Positions 26,565-34,617 of a DNA stretch of 50,705 nt are shown here, in pieces. The position numbers and the translations under genes are program-made. Source of the stretch: Bacteroidales bacterium (GTDB taxonomy: Bacteria; Bacteroidota; Bacteroidia; Bacteroidales; P3); assembly GCA_024400665.1 (NCBI GenBank), contig JAKSML010000008.1:1-50705 (forward strand), given 5' to 3'. A model generated the notes under the pieces. The model made no database searches. It was not told the DNA's origin and worked only from the letters and a program-made list of their open reading frames with translations. Position 1 is the first letter of the stretch, and every line of letters begins with the position of its first letter.

Positions 26565-27902
26565 CTATCGGACGTAGAGGTCGAAGACTTCGTTGAGGCG
26601 CTGGGTGCAGACGGGGCAGAAGGGGGCATAGTCGCGCATCATGCAGTGCATGACGGGGCGATAGACGCCTTTGCTCTTGTAGCCCGCGCCTTCATAGACG
26701 CCGAGGGGGCCGTTCTCATAGCGCGGCGCCTCAGGGTCGTAGGGCGTGGGGATGGGGGTGCCTGCGGGGAGGAGGGCCTTCCACTTCTGGTCGAAGGCGA
26801 AGAGGGTGGTGATGTTGGGCTCGGTGGGTTCGAAGGTGGGGGCGTGGAGCTCGCTGTAGCTGATGTCCTCATCGACATATTCGTCGGCGAGGCCGCCGAT
26901 GGAGTGGCCCAGCTCGTGGGGGAGGACGTAGGAGGCGTATTCGGTCAAGGAGCTCATGGCGTAGAAGTTGTAGATGGCGCCGCCGCCGTAGGTGGTGCTG
27001 TTGGCCATGATGATGATGTGGTCGCAGGGGGTGAAGCCGATGACGTTGTGGAGCTTGAAGAGGTTCATGGTCATGAGGTAGCGGTCGATGCCGAAGGTGT
27101 TGTAGCTGGAGCCCACGAGGCTCTGCACTGCGATGCCTTTGCCGGGGTCGGTGATGCCGGAGTCCAAGCCCATGCGGGGGATGCCCCAGACGTTGAAGTC
27201 CTTGGCGCGGCTGCGGAAGGGCTCCTGGGCGAGCATATAGTCGCAGAAGGTGCGCATGTCGCGGCACATCTTGGCGGAGTCGGCGGGGCCGTAGCCCTCG
27301 GGGACGATGACGACGTCTATCTTCTTGTGCACGTCGCCGTTATAGAGGAGCTTGAGGGGCTCGTAATAGGGGGGCAGGTAGGAGCTGAGGAATATCTTCT
27401 CTCTTTCGGCCTGGCGCTCGACTTCGGGCTTGTAGCGATAGGTGTACTGGGTGTGGTAGCGGTGGTCCTCACCACGTTCCTCAAAGAGGATATCGACATC
27501 TTTCTTGGGCATGGGGAGGCGGACGACCTCCTGGAACTCGGCCACGCTGTCGCAGCCCGCCTCGGTGTCGCGATATTCGCGGAAGAGGGTGTTGTAGCCG
27601 CGGCTGTAGAGGTCGCGGCCGCTCCTGGCGTCACGCACCACCACACGGTAGTCGCCGTTGTCGAAGGGGTCGAGGAGCTGGGTGCGGGAGCCTGCCCAGA
27701 CATTCTTGCTGAACAGGTTTCTGGGATAGCTCTCGAAATAGCTGATTTCGATGGTGTCGTGCTGGCGGTTGCCCGTGCGGTAGTAATAGACGCAGAGGGT
27801 CTCATCGTTGAAATATTTTGAAAAACGGACCTTCTGAGCCTCGCTGCTGAGGCCTGCGAAGAGGGTCATGACGATAAAAAGTGCAAGGTATTTTCTATTC
27901 AT
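26565..27902 (-). CDS. Secreted IgA-peptidase-like M64 metallopeptidase
   Basis: This 445-aa protein has a signal peptide (about 1-23, ending SSEAQ). The start is set at MNRKYLALFIVM; the frame is open upstream for 40 more codons but these are not signal-like. An M64_N-type beta domain (about 24-165) precedes the catalytic domain. There the zinc motif HELGHSIGGLADEY lies at 329-342, with VVIVPEGYG at about 198-205 as another family hallmark. M64 enzymes include the clostridial IgA1 protease; the target here is unknown. There is no sorting tail, so periplasmic or surface location is undecided. Confidence 0.9.
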   Translation of the reverse strand: MNRKYLALFIVMTLFAGLSSEAQKVRFSKYFNDETLCVYYYRTGNRQHDTIEISYFESYPRNLFSKNVWAGSRTQLLDPFDNGDYRVVVRDARSGRDLYSRGYNTLFREYRDTEAGCDSVAEFQEVVRLPMPKKDVDILFEERGEDHRYHTQYTYRYKPEVERQAEREKIFLSSYLPPYYEPLKLLYNGDVHKKIDVVIVPEGYGPADSAKMCRDMRTFCDYMLAQEPFRSRAKDFNVWGIPRMGLDSGITDPGKGIAVQSLVGSSYNTFGIDRYLMTMNLFKLHNVIGFTPCDHIIIMANSTTYGGGAIYNFYAMSSLTEYASYVLPHELGHSIGGLADEYVDEDISYSELHAPTFEPTEPNITTLFAFDQKWKALLPAGTPIPTPYDPEAPRYENGPLGVYEGAGYKSKGVYRPVMHCMMRDYAPFCPVCTQRLNEVFDLYVR

Positions 27903-27971
27903 AATCAGCCATAACGGAGTTTTTGAGAAAATATTATTTAAAAAGTTCGTGTATATATAAAAAAATATGCG

Positions 27972-27979
27972 TACTTTTG
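27972..27979 (+). promoter_or_regulatory. -7 element upstream of the yciO-type gene
   Basis: TACTTTTG matches TAnnTTTG and lies 81 bases before the ATG at 28061. No clear -33 TTTG is visible 18-20 bases upstream. The leader would carry the inverted heptamer element at 27995-28054. Confidence 0.5.
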
Positions 27980-27994
27980 CAAAATCTGTGAGTT

Positions 27995-28054
27995 GTGTGA
28001 ACTGTGAGGCTGACGCGGTCATGGCATTGTCAGTTCACAGTTCACAGTTCACAC
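27995..28054. repeat. Inverted heptamer element in the yciO leader
   Basis: A 13-bp arm at 27995-28007 (GTGTGAACTGTGA) is the exact complement of 28042-28054, with a loop of 34 bases. The right side is a heptamer array (TTCACAG three times). The centre carries GAGGCTGACGCGG, a degenerate GC core. It would fold as a hairpin in the mRNA leader just before the start codon. Confidence 0.85.
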
Positions 28055-28060
28055 ACGAAA

Positions 28061-28681
28061 ATGATAACGAAACTCTATAACGACAATCCCAACCCGCGCG
28101 ATGTGCGCCGCGTGGCCGACATCATCCTCGACGGCGGCATCGCTGTGCTGCCCACCGACACGCTCTACGCCTTCGCGTGCAGCATGGAGCACAAACGCGC
28201 CGTGGAGACGATAGCGCAGCTCAAGGGCTTCTCGCTCAAGAAGGCCAAATACTCGATGCTCTGCAGCTCGCTCAGCATGGTGTCGGAATTTGTCCGCCCC
28301 ATGGACAAGGACACCTTCGCCCTCCTCAAGGCTTCGCTGCCCGGCCCCTACACCTTTGTGATGGATGCCAACAGCAATGTGCCCCGCAACTACCTCAACC
28401 CCAACAAGACCATCGGCGTCCGCGTGCCTGGCAACGAGATACTCCGTGCCATCGTGGAGGCTGTGGGATGCCCCCTCATCGGCACCTCCGTGCGCCGCAT
28501 CGGCGAGGAGACGGAGAGCGAATACCTCACCGACCCCGAGCTGATACACGAGGCCTACGGCAGCCGCGTGGATGTGGTGGTGGATGGCGGCATCGGCGAG
28601 GACGAGCCTTCCACCGTGGTGGATTGCGCCGGCGGCAGCCTCGAAGTAATCCGCTACGGCAAAGGAGCGATTGATTTATAG
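28061..28681 (+). CDS. Sua5/YciO/YrdC-family protein
   Basis: This 206-aa protein belongs to the fold that makes threonylcarbamoyl-AMP for the t6A modification of ANN-decoding tRNAs. Family segments include GGIAVLPTDTLYAFACS (about 25-42), a lysine-rich KGFSLKKAKYSML and GPYTFVMDA. The KLSSK-type motif and HP pattern of true TsaC/Sua5 are altered, so it fits the YciO branch, whose role is less certain. The start follows the hairpin leader; an upstream in-frame ATG would run through the repeat. Confidence 0.9.
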   Translation: MITKLYNDNPNPRDVRRVADIILDGGIAVLPTDTLYAFACSMEHKRAVETIAQLKGFSLKKAKYSMLCSSLSMVSEFVRPMDKDTFALLKASLPGPYTFVMDANSNVPRNYLNPNKTIGVRVPGNEILRAIVEAVGCPLIGTSVRRIGEETESEYLTDPELIHEAYGSRVDVVVDGGIGEDEPSTVVDCAGGSLEVIRYGKGAIDL

Positions 28682-28875
28682 TTAAGAGTTAAGAATTAAG
28701 AGTTAAGAGGGACACTCCGAAACAATGGGTCTTTCCTCTTCTTTCACAAAGACACACCATATTCATAAACTATCAACTGACGACTGAATTAAGAGTTAAG
28801 AATTAAGAGGGGCACTCCGAGACAACAGGTCTTCCCTCTTCTTCCATAAAGATACGTCATATTCACCCACTATCA
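28681..28875. repeat. Two imperfect copies of a 100-bp direct repeat
   Basis: Each copy starts with heptamers of the type GTTAAGA/ATTAAGA and continues through CACTCCGA (28713-28720 and 28813-28820), GGTCTT, CCTCTTCTT and CATATTCA to ACTATCA (ending 28775 and 28875). The spacing is exactly 100 bases, with scattered substitutions. The second copy ends inside the start codon of the next gene. Confidence 0.85.
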
Positions 28876-29378
28876 TGAAAATCACCATCACTAACGATCC
28901 TAACCGATACTCCGGCCCGCTGGGTTTTCTGGCGCAGCTCATCGTGATGACGCTCGCCGCCATCCTCGCCGCCTACATCCTCCCCGGGGTGCAGATCGAC
29001 TCCATCTCGGCAGCCATCATCACCGCCGTGGTCATCGCGCTGCTCAACACCTTCATCCGCCCCATACTCATCGTCATCACGCTGCCCTTCACAGTTCTCT
29101 CCATGGGGCTCTTCCTCGTCATCATCAACGCCCTCATCATCATGCTCGCCTCAGGACTGGTGAGCAAGTTCCACGTGAACGGCTTCGGCAGCGCCTTGCT
29201 CTTCTCCATCCTGCTCACCGCCATCAACTACCTCCTCGAAATCCCTAACCGCCTCATGCGACGCCCCAAATACCAGCTCGCCGACGAGGCTCAGCCCGAC
29301 ACCCACACCGACACCGACGAAGAGGGCTTCACCGCCTACGAAGAGGTGGAGGAGAATGAATGTTTAAATAAAGAATAA
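28875..29378 (+). CDS. Phage-holin-family (PF04020, YvlD-like) membrane protein
   Basis: This 167-aa protein has four hydrophobic segments in residues about 15-120 (QLIVMTLAAILAAYILPGV, then AIITAVVIALLNTFIRPILIVITLPF, then LFLVIINALIIMLAS). They match the small membrane family PF04020/YvlD that databases label phage holin family, though chromosomal copies are not phage lysis genes. The last about 35 residues are strongly acidic. Function unknown. The ATG sits at the end of the 100-bp repeat, so the ribosome-binding context comes from the repeat. Confidence 0.85.
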   Translation: MKITITNDPNRYSGPLGFLAQLIVMTLAAILAAYILPGVQIDSISAAIITAVVIALLNTFIRPILIVITLPFTVLSMGLFLVIINALIIMLASGLVSKFHVNGFGSALLFSILLTAINYLLEIPNRLMRRPKYQLADEAQPDTHTDTDEEGFTAYEEVEENECLNKE

Positions 29379-29460
29379 AGGAATAAAAAGTGAGGGCGGA
29401 AGCCGGCACGCGACAGCCCACTTTCTATTTTTTATTCATTAATTCATCCGTTATTTTTAA
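29364..29460. repeat. Heptamer-type element with inverted arms and GC core
   Basis: The left arm (AATAAAG/GAATAAA units, 29367-29390) and right arm (CTATTTTTTATTCATTAATTC, 29425-29445) are roughly complementary. AAAGTG and CACTTT are the innermost pair. The core GGGCGGAAGCCG is at 29394-29405. The left arm contains the last codons of the preceding gene. Confidence 0.75.
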
Positions 29461-29474
29461 ATCCCCAACATATC

Positions 29475-30344
29475 ATGCAGACTATCACAACCGTTGCTGC
29501 CCTCACCGCAGCCATCCAGCAAGCAAAACAAGACCACAAGACCATAGGCCTCGTCCCCACCATGGGCGCACTCCACGAGGGACACCTCTCCCTCATCACC
29601 AAAGCACGCGAGCAGAACGACCTCGTCGTGGTGAGCGTCTTCGTCAACCCCATCCAGTTCAACAACAAGGAGGACCTCGCCAAGTATCCCCGCACCGTCG
29701 AGGCCGACTGCGAGAAGCTCGCCGCCGCAGGCGCCGACATCGCCTTCGTGCCCTCGGTCGAGGAGATGTACCCCGAGCCCGTCGAGACCGTCTATCATTT
29801 CGGCCCCATCGAAGAGGTCATGGAAGGCCCGCGCCGTCCCGGCCACTTCTCCGGCGTCGCCGTGGTGGTGCGCCGCCTCTTCGACCTCACCCAGCCCGAC
29901 CGCGCTTATTTCGGCGAGAAGGACTTCCAGCAGATTGCCATCATCCGCAACCTCCTCGAACAGATAAAATACCCCATCGAGCTCGTCCCCTGCCCCATCG
30001 TGCGTGCCGACGACGGCCTCGCCCTCAGCAGCCGCAACATGCGCCTCAGCCCCGAAGCCCGCGCCATCGCCCCCAACATCTACGCCACCCTTGAGCAGGC
30101 CGTCGAGATGTCGGAATACGAGGATGTCGAGAGCGTCCACGACTACGTCATCTCCACCCTCGCCTCCTTCCACGAGGTGAACGGCATCAGCGAAGAGCTG
30201 AAGTTCGAGCCCGAATATTTCGAGATTGTCAACGACACCACCCTCCAGCCCATCGAGGACTGGGACGACGCAGAGGGCGTGGTGGGCTGCATCACCGTGT
30301 GGCTCAACGGCGTGCGCCTCATCGACATGGTACGCTTCCGCTAA
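29475..30344 (+). CDS. panC: Pantothenate synthetase
   Basis: This 289-aa enzyme condenses pantoate and beta-alanine using ATP in vitamin B5 and CoA synthesis. Nucleotidyl-transferase motifs are clear: PTMGALHEGHLSL near residues 28-40 (HxGH) and YFGEKDFQQ near 155, then SSRNMRLSPEAR. Length is normal. It is not next to panB or panD here. A bidirectional terminator lies just downstream. Confidence 0.97.
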   Translation: MQTITTVAALTAAIQQAKQDHKTIGLVPTMGALHEGHLSLITKAREQNDLVVVSVFVNPIQFNNKEDLAKYPRTVEADCEKLAAAGADIAFVPSVEEMYPEPVETVYHFGPIEEVMEGPRRPGHFSGVAVVVRRLFDLTQPDRAYFGEKDFQQIAIIRNLLEQIKYPIELVPCPIVRADDGLALSSRNMRLSPEARAIAPNIYATLEQAVEMSEYEDVESVHDYVISTLASFHEVNGISEELKFEPEYFEIVNDTTLQPIEDWDDAEGVVGCITVWLNGVRLIDMVRFR

Positions 30345-30379
30345 CCTCGGCAGCAGGCAGAGGCATCACATAGAGTCAT

Positions 30380-30432
30380 AAAAAAAACAAGGGGACGCGC
30401 CCTTCTCCGAGCACGTCCCCTATATCTTTTTC
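30380..30432. terminator. Bidirectional terminator between panC and aroQ
   Basis: AGGGGACG (30390-30397) pairs with CGTCCCCT (30414-30421). An A-run lies on the left (30380-30387) and TATATCTTTTT on the right, so the hairpin can end transcripts from both converging genes. Confidence 0.85.
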
Positions 30433-30461
30433 AAGGCGATGGAAGCTCACCTCCACCACAA

Positions 30462-30875
30462 CTAAAGATAGCTTTCCACGGCGAAACGGTAGCCTTCGAG
30501 CCCCATGCCGCAGATGACGCCCTTGCAGACATCGCTCAGCATCGAGTGGCGGCGATATTCCTCGCGAGCATAGATGTTGCTGATATGCACCTCCACCACG
30601 GGCGTGGTGATGCTGGCGATGGCGTCGTGGATGGCCACGCTGGTGTGGCTGTAGCCGCCGGCGTTGAGCACGATGCCGTCGTAGCCGAAGCCCACCTCGT
30701 GCAGCTTGTTGATGAGCTCGCCCTCGACGTTGCTCTGATAGTATTCAATCTCCACCTCGGGCAGCCGACGGCGCAGCTCCTGAAGGTAGTCCTCAAACGT
30801 GCGCCCCCCGTATATCTCCGGCTGCCGCACCCCCAACAGATTCAAGTTGGGACCATTTATAATCATTATTTTCAT
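30462..30875 (-). CDS. aroQ: Type II 3-dehydroquinate dehydratase
   Basis: This 137-aa enzyme catalyses step three of the shikimate pathway. Family marks are NGPNLNLLGVRQPEIYG at the N-terminus, LNAGGYSHTSVAIHDAI in the middle and VEVHISNIYAREEYR towards the end. The start is the family start at MKIMIINGPN; the frame is open for 45 codons upstream but without conservation. The -7 promoter box ends only four bases before the ATG, so the mRNA may be leaderless. Shikimate kinase and DAHP synthase are elsewhere in the window. Confidence 0.96.
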   Translation of the reverse strand: MKIMIINGPNLNLLGVRQPEIYGGRTFEDYLQELRRRLPEVEIEYYQSNVEGELINKLHEVGFGYDGIVLNAGGYSHTSVAIHDAIASITTPVVEVHISNIYAREEYRRHSMLSDVCKGVICGMGLEGYRFAVESYL

Positions 30876-30879
30876 GCTG

Positions 30880-30887
30880 CAAAGATA
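30880..30887 (-). promoter_or_regulatory. -7 element abutting the aroQ start
   Basis: On the minus strand it reads TATCTTTG followed by CAGC and then ATG. With the usual spacing of a few bases to the start site, transcription would begin at or next to the start codon. No clear -33 TTTG is visible. Confidence 0.6.
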
Positions 30888-30962
30888 CAAAAAAATTCTC
30901 ATACGGATAAAAAAAACGCTCTTTTCTGGAATTTGCGTGCCACCGCCATGCTCGAAAAATGA

Positions 30963-30994
30963 TTTGCACGACTGCGGGAAAATGTGTATCTTTG
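30963..30994 (+). promoter_or_regulatory. Promoter of the ferredoxin-aat pair
   Basis: TTTG at 30963-30966, 20 bases of spacer and TATCTTTG at 30987-30994 make a full consensus Bacteroidetes promoter. It lies 27 bases before the ferredoxin ATG and diverges from the aroQ promoter. Confidence 0.8.
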
Positions 30995-31021
30995 CAAAAC
31001 GCTGTCGCAAGCTTACACATC

Positions 31022-31240
31022 ATGAAGAATACTGCAACTCAACACCTTACTATCGACACACACCGTTGCACCGGATATTGGAAATGCGTCAAACATTGTC
31101 CCGAGCAGGTGCTCGGAAAGGTTAAGTTTCTCGGTCTCGTGAAACATGCCACCTTTGAGCATCCCGAGCGCTGCGTGCTCTGCTGCAAATGTGTGATGTC
31201 GTGCAAACACCACGCCATCACGAAAATCTCACAGTCATGA
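31022..31240 (+). CDS. Small ferredoxin-like protein with an incomplete first cluster motif
   Basis: This 72-aa protein has two ferredoxin-type cysteine motifs. The second is complete (CVLCCKCVMSC, i.e. CxxCxxCxxxC). In the first, CTGYWKCVKHCPE, the usual second cysteine is tyrosine. Cluster I would thus lack one ligand and might be a [3Fe-4S] centre, as in ferredoxins with Asp or Ala at that site. The spacer between motifs is longer than in classical clostridial ferredoxins. The start follows a full promoter; its stop overlaps the aat start (ATGA). Electron partner unknown. Confidence 0.85.
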   Translation: MKNTATQHLTIDTHRCTGYWKCVKHCPEQVLGKVKFLGLVKHATFEHPERCVLCCKCVMSCKHHAITKISQS

Positions 31241-31941
31241 TATACCGCCTCACCGACAACCCCTGGCTTTTCCCGCACCCCGCGTGGGCCGGGCCTGACG
31301 GCCTCTTAGCCGTCGGCGGCGACCTCTCCGTCGAGCGTCTTGTGACGGCCTATTCCCGCGGCATCTTCCCCTGGTATTCCGAGGGCGAGCCAATCCTGTG
31401 GTACTCGCCCGACCCGCGCATGGTGCTCAAGCTCGACGACTTCCGCTACGCCAAGAGCCTCCGCCGCGTAGTGCACTCAGGCAAGTTCGAAGTACGCATC
31501 GACACCTGCTTCGAGCAGGTCATACGCAGCTGCGCCGGCATGAGCCGCAAAGGGCAGCACGGCACATGGATCACCGAGGAGATGGTGCAAGCCTACGTGC
31601 GGCTGCATGAGCACGGCTTCGCCCATTCTTTCGAGACATTCTGCCAGGGCGAGCTCGTCGGCGGACTCTACGGCGTGAGCCTGGGGCGGTTCTTCTTCGG
31701 CGAGTCGATGTTCCACACCATGACCGACGCCTCCAAGGTGGCCTTCGTCAGACTGGTGGAATACTGCCGATACCTCGGCATCGGACTTATCGACGCGCAG
31801 CAAGAGACGCCACATCTCGCCTTGCTTGGCGCACGCACAATACCGAGAAAAGATTTCATCCAGCAGCTGCAATCCATCACGGTAGAGAACACACGCAGAA
31901 TGAATTGGGGACAACTGAACAGTGAAGTAAAAAATCTGTAA
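31237..31941 (+). CDS. aat: Leucyl/phenylalanyl-tRNA-protein transferase
   Basis: This 234-aa enzyme adds Leu or Phe from aminoacyl-tRNA to N-terminal Arg or Lys of proteins, marking them for ClpS/ClpAP in the N-degron pathway. Family motifs are all present: FPHPAWAGPDGLLAVGGDL, SRGIFPWYSEGEPILWYSPDPR, HGTWITEEM and GGLYGVSLGRFFFGESMF. The ATG overlaps the ferredoxin stop by 4 bp, so the two are translationally coupled. The coupling to a ferredoxin is unexplained. Confidence 0.97.
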   Translation: MIYRLTDNPWLFPHPAWAGPDGLLAVGGDLSVERLVTAYSRGIFPWYSEGEPILWYSPDPRMVLKLDDFRYAKSLRRVVHSGKFEVRIDTCFEQVIRSCAGMSRKGQHGTWITEEMVQAYVRLHEHGFAHSFETFCQGELVGGLYGVSLGRFFFGESMFHTMTDASKVAFVRLVEYCRYLGIGLIDAQQETPHLALLGARTIPRKDFIQQLQSITVENTRRMNWGQLNSEVKNL

Positions 31942-31944
31942 ATT

Positions 31945-32025
31945 GAGTAATGAAAATAATGAGTAATGAGTGGGCGGTAGCCGCTATTCATTACTCATTA
32001 TTCATTACTCATTATTCATTACTCA
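31945..32025. repeat. Heptamer element with long inverted arms around a GC core
   Basis: The left arm (GAGTAATG units, 31945-31969) is complementary to the right arm, which is a five-unit heptamer array (CATTACT/CATTATT, about 31988-32023). The core GGGCGGTAGCCGC lies at 31972-31984. The fold could end transcription of both aat and metK, which converge here. The array supplies the last metK codons and stop. Confidence 0.9.
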
Positions 32026-33275
32026 AAAAATGCCTTCTTAATCCTATCCACATAGTCGAGACGCTCCCAGCCGAAGAAGCCGACCTCCTTGGTCTGCTCC
32101 CTGCCCTGTGCATCGATTAGGGTGACAGGTGCCGTGTAGGGGTCGCGGCCTATGTGTCCGTAAGCCGCCGTAGGCGCGAAGATAGGGTTCTTCAGTCCGA
32201 AACGCTCGATGATGGCGTAAGGACGCATGTCGAAAATCTCGCCAATCCTCTTAGCCATCTCGCCGTCGCTCATGTCCACATGGCTGGTGCCGTAAGTGTT
32301 CACATAGAGCCCCACAGGCTCTGCCACGCCGATAGCGTAAGCCACCTGCACCAGCACCTCGTCGCAGAGCCCTGCCGCCACCATATTCTTAGCAATATGG
32401 CGCGTGGCGTAGGCTGCCGAGCGATCGACCTTCGAGGCATCCTTGCCCGAAAAAGCGCCGCCGCCGTGAGCGCCGCGGCCGCCGTAGGTATCCACGATAA
32501 TCTTGCGGCCCGTGAGACCCGTGTCCCCGTGAGGGCCGCCAATCACGAACTTGCCCGTGGGGTTCACAAAAAGCTTGTAATCCTTCTTAGCAAAAAGCGC
32601 GCGATTGCTCTCGCTCAGACGTGCCAGCACGCTGGGTATCAGCACCTCCTCCACATCCTTCTTGATGCGGGCGAGCATCCTCGCCTCCTCGTCAAACTCG
32701 TCATGCTGCGTAGAAATGACGATAGCCTCCACACGCTGCGGCCTCCCGTCGTCGCCATACTCTATTGTAATCTGACTCTTAGCGTCAGGACGCAGATACC
32801 TCATCAGCCTGCCCTCCTTGCGTATCCGTGCCAGCTCCTGCATGAAGATGTGCGCCAGCGTGATAGGCAGCGGCATCAGCTCAGGCGTCTCGTTGCAGGC
32901 ATAGCCGAACATCATGCCCTGGTCGCCAGCCCCCTGCTCCTCCAGCTCGCTGCGGCTCACCCCCTGGTTGATGTCGCTGCTCTGCTCATGAATGGTAGAA
33001 ATCACGGCACACGACTCCGACTCAAACTTATACGCCCCCTGCGTGTAGCCGATGCGCTCGATGACGCTACGCACCGTGTTCTGGATATCCACATAGCCCT
33101 TGCACGTCACCTCACCGCTCACCATCGCAAGCCCCGTCGTCACCAGCGTCTCGCACGCCACATGGCTCTCCGGGTCGCGACGCAGAAACTCGTCCAGCAG
33201 AGAATCCGAAATTTGGTCTGCTACTTTGTCAGGATGTCCTTCAGAAACGGACTCAGAAGTGAAAAAATAACTCAT
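32019..33275 (-). CDS. metK: S-adenosylmethionine synthase
   Basis: This 418-aa enzyme makes SAM from methionine and ATP. The N-terminal [17 protein letters not shown] motif, [30 protein letters not shown] and the DMRPYAII segment are all typical. Residues at the C-terminus derive from a heptamer array, which overlaps the stop codon. A leader of about 130 nt upstream holds a candidate SAM-II aptamer, so feedback control by its own product is likely. Confidence 0.97.
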   Translation of the reverse strand: MSYFFTSESVSEGHPDKVADQISDSLLDEFLRRDPESHVACETLVTTGLAMVSGEVTCKGYVDIQNTVRSVIERIGYTQGAYKFESESCAVISTIHEQSSDINQGVSRSELEEQGAGDQGMMFGYACNETPELMPLPITLAHIFMQELARIRKEGRLMRYLRPDAKSQITIEYGDDGRPQRVEAIVISTQHDEFDEEARMLARIKKDVEEVLIPSVLARLSESNRALFAKKDYKLFVNPTGKFVIGGPHGDTGLTGRKIIVDTYGGRGAHGGGAFSGKDASKVDRSAAYATRHIAKNMVAAGLCDEVLVQVAYAIGVAEPVGLYVNTYGTSHVDMSDGEMAKRIGEIFDMRPYAIIERFGLKNPIFAPTAAYGHIGRDPYTAPVTLIDAQGREQTKEVGFFGWERLDYVDRIKKAFFE

Positions 33276-33352
33276 AGTACATTTACTTTTTTGATGTTAA
33301 ACATAAAAAAGCAAAGCTGTGTAGAAACGTGATTGTTGTAGTGAAAATCATG

Positions 33353-33403
33353 TATTTAGCATTATTTTTCAGTGGTTGCAATCATTACAAATCTATCCAC
33401 TTT
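33353..33403 (-). promoter_or_regulatory. Candidate SAM-II riboswitch in the metK leader
   Basis: Read on the minus strand, the leader has P1 strands AAGTGG (33402-33397) and CCACT (33375-33371). Between them are GATTTG and the conserved TTGCA directly before the 3' P1 strand. An A-rich linker and GCTAAA (33360-33355) follow at the 3' end. This is the layout of the SAM-II (metA/SAM-alpha) aptamer, which is known in Bacteroidetes as well as Alphaproteobacteria. The pseudoknot pairing is weaker than in classical examples. The GCTAAA lies about 80 nt from the ATG, further than usual. Confidence 0.6.
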
Positions 33404-33410
33404 GCGGCTG

Positions 33411-33439
33411 CAAAGATACAACTTTTTTTTGACATACAA
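33411..33439 (-). promoter_or_regulatory. Promoter of metK
   Basis: On the minus strand TTG (33439-33437), 18 bases of spacer and TATCTTTG (33418-33411) match the Bacteroidetes consensus. The start site would be about 33405, so the candidate aptamer occupies the extreme 5' end of the transcript. Confidence 0.7.
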
Positions 33440-33447
33440 CCTTTTTC

Positions 33448-33479
33448 CAAAAAAAAGAAGGCTGCCCGCAGCTCCAGCC
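33448..33479 (-). terminator. Terminator of the WG-repeat lipoprotein gene
   Basis: GGCTG (33460-33464) and CAGCC (33475-33479) form the stem. On the transcript strand it is followed by TTCTTTTTTTT. It lies about 40 bases beyond the lipoprotein stop and just upstream of the metK promoter. Confidence 0.7.
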
Positions 33480-33519
33480 TCACCGCCAAAGCCGCCAGCA
33501 GCCCCCAATCCTCTGCCTC

Positions 33520-34617
33520 TTACTCCTCACCTAATTCGAGTGTTAAAACTTCATTAAGTGCTTCTGTTGCTTTTGCAAGCTCTTCTTTAAGTTCTTCATC
33601 GGTTATATCTTCTTCTTCCCAAGAGTATATTATATTCCCTGTTTTGTCAATATATCCCACTTTTTCTCCGATTCTAACGTATGCCAAACCTTCGAAAAAA
33701 GACTCCGCCTCATCAAATTGCGGGTTTATCACAAACTGGCCTTTTTTATCTATATATCCATATTTCCCCCGTTCTCCCCCAATTATAACCGGTGCCAAAC
33801 CTTCGAAAAAAGGCTCCGCCCAATCAAATTGCGGTTCTATCACCATCTTGCCTGTCTTGTCTATATATCCCCATCCACCTCCAATTTCAACAGCCGCCAA
33901 ACCTTCGGAAAAATCCCTTGCCTCATGATATTGCGGCCCTATTACCATCTTGCCAGTCTTGTCTATATATCCGCCTCTGCATATTCCGGACCATCCGTCA
34001 TCAATTGCAACCCGCGCCAAACCTTCGGAAAAATCACCCGCTTCATCAAATTGCGGGTTTATCACAATCTTGCCTGTCTTGTCAATATATCCCCATCTAT
34101 CTCCAAATCCAACACATGCCAAACCTTCGGAAAACCCGTACGCTACTTTATCAAATTGTGGGTTTATCACTATCTTGCCTGTTTTGTCTATATATCCAAA
34201 TTTCCCTTCAATTCTAACACGCGCTAAACCTTCAGAAAAAGCCTCCGCTTCATCAAATTGCGGCTCTATCATCATCTTGCCTGTCTTGTCAATATATCCC
34301 CATTTGCCATCAATTGCAACACATGCCAAACCTTCGGAAAATTCCCACGCCCAATCACCTTGCGACTCTATCACCATCTTGCCTGTCTTGTCGATATATC
34401 CCTCCTTGTCTCCAATCCAAACATGCGCCAAACCTTCGGAAAACAATCTCACCCCATCAAATTGCGGCTCAATCACCACTTTGCCTGTTTTATCCATATA
34501 GCCCCACATACCATCTTTCATAATAGGGAACAGACCGCATTCCTTTTGGCCATTCTGGCTGCATGACGATAATACGCCGATGATGCAAAGCATCAAAACA
34601 AACAATCTCTTCTTCAT
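33520..34617 (-). CDS. WG-repeat lipoprotein
   Basis: This 365-aa protein has a lipoprotein signal with lipobox ending in C19 (VLSSC). The start is MKKRLFVLML; the open frame continues upstream without signal-like sequence. Nine tandem repeats of about 38 residues, each around GYIDKTGK(M/I)VI and FSEGLA, fill residues about 30-340. They match the WG/KWG beta-repeat family, which probably forms a propeller-like binding surface. A glutamate-rich tail follows. Function unknown. The near-identical repeats make recombination and copy-number change likely. Confidence 0.92.
   Translation of the reverse strand: MKKRLFVLMLCIIGVLSSCSQNGQKECGLFPIMKDGMWGYMDKTGKVVIEPQFDGVRLFSEGLAHVWIGDKEGYIDKTGKMVIESQGDWAWEFSEGLACVAIDGKWGYIDKTGKMMIEPQFDEAEAFSEGLARVRIEGKFGYIDKTGKIVINPQFDKVAYGFSEGLACVGFGDRWGYIDKTGKIVINPQFDEAGDFSEGLARVAIDDGWSGICRGGYIDKTGKMVIGPQYHEARDFSEGLAAVEIGGGWGYIDKTGKMVIEPQFDWAEPFFEGLAPVIIGGERGKYGYIDKKGQFVINPQFDEAESFFEGLAYVRIGEKVGYIDKTGNIIYSWEEEDITDEELKEELAKATEALNEVLTLELGEE

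Noticed and set aside
28875-29378. Prophage remnant suggested by the holin-family gene
   Set aside because: PF04020 proteins are common chromosomal membrane proteins and no other phage gene is nearby.
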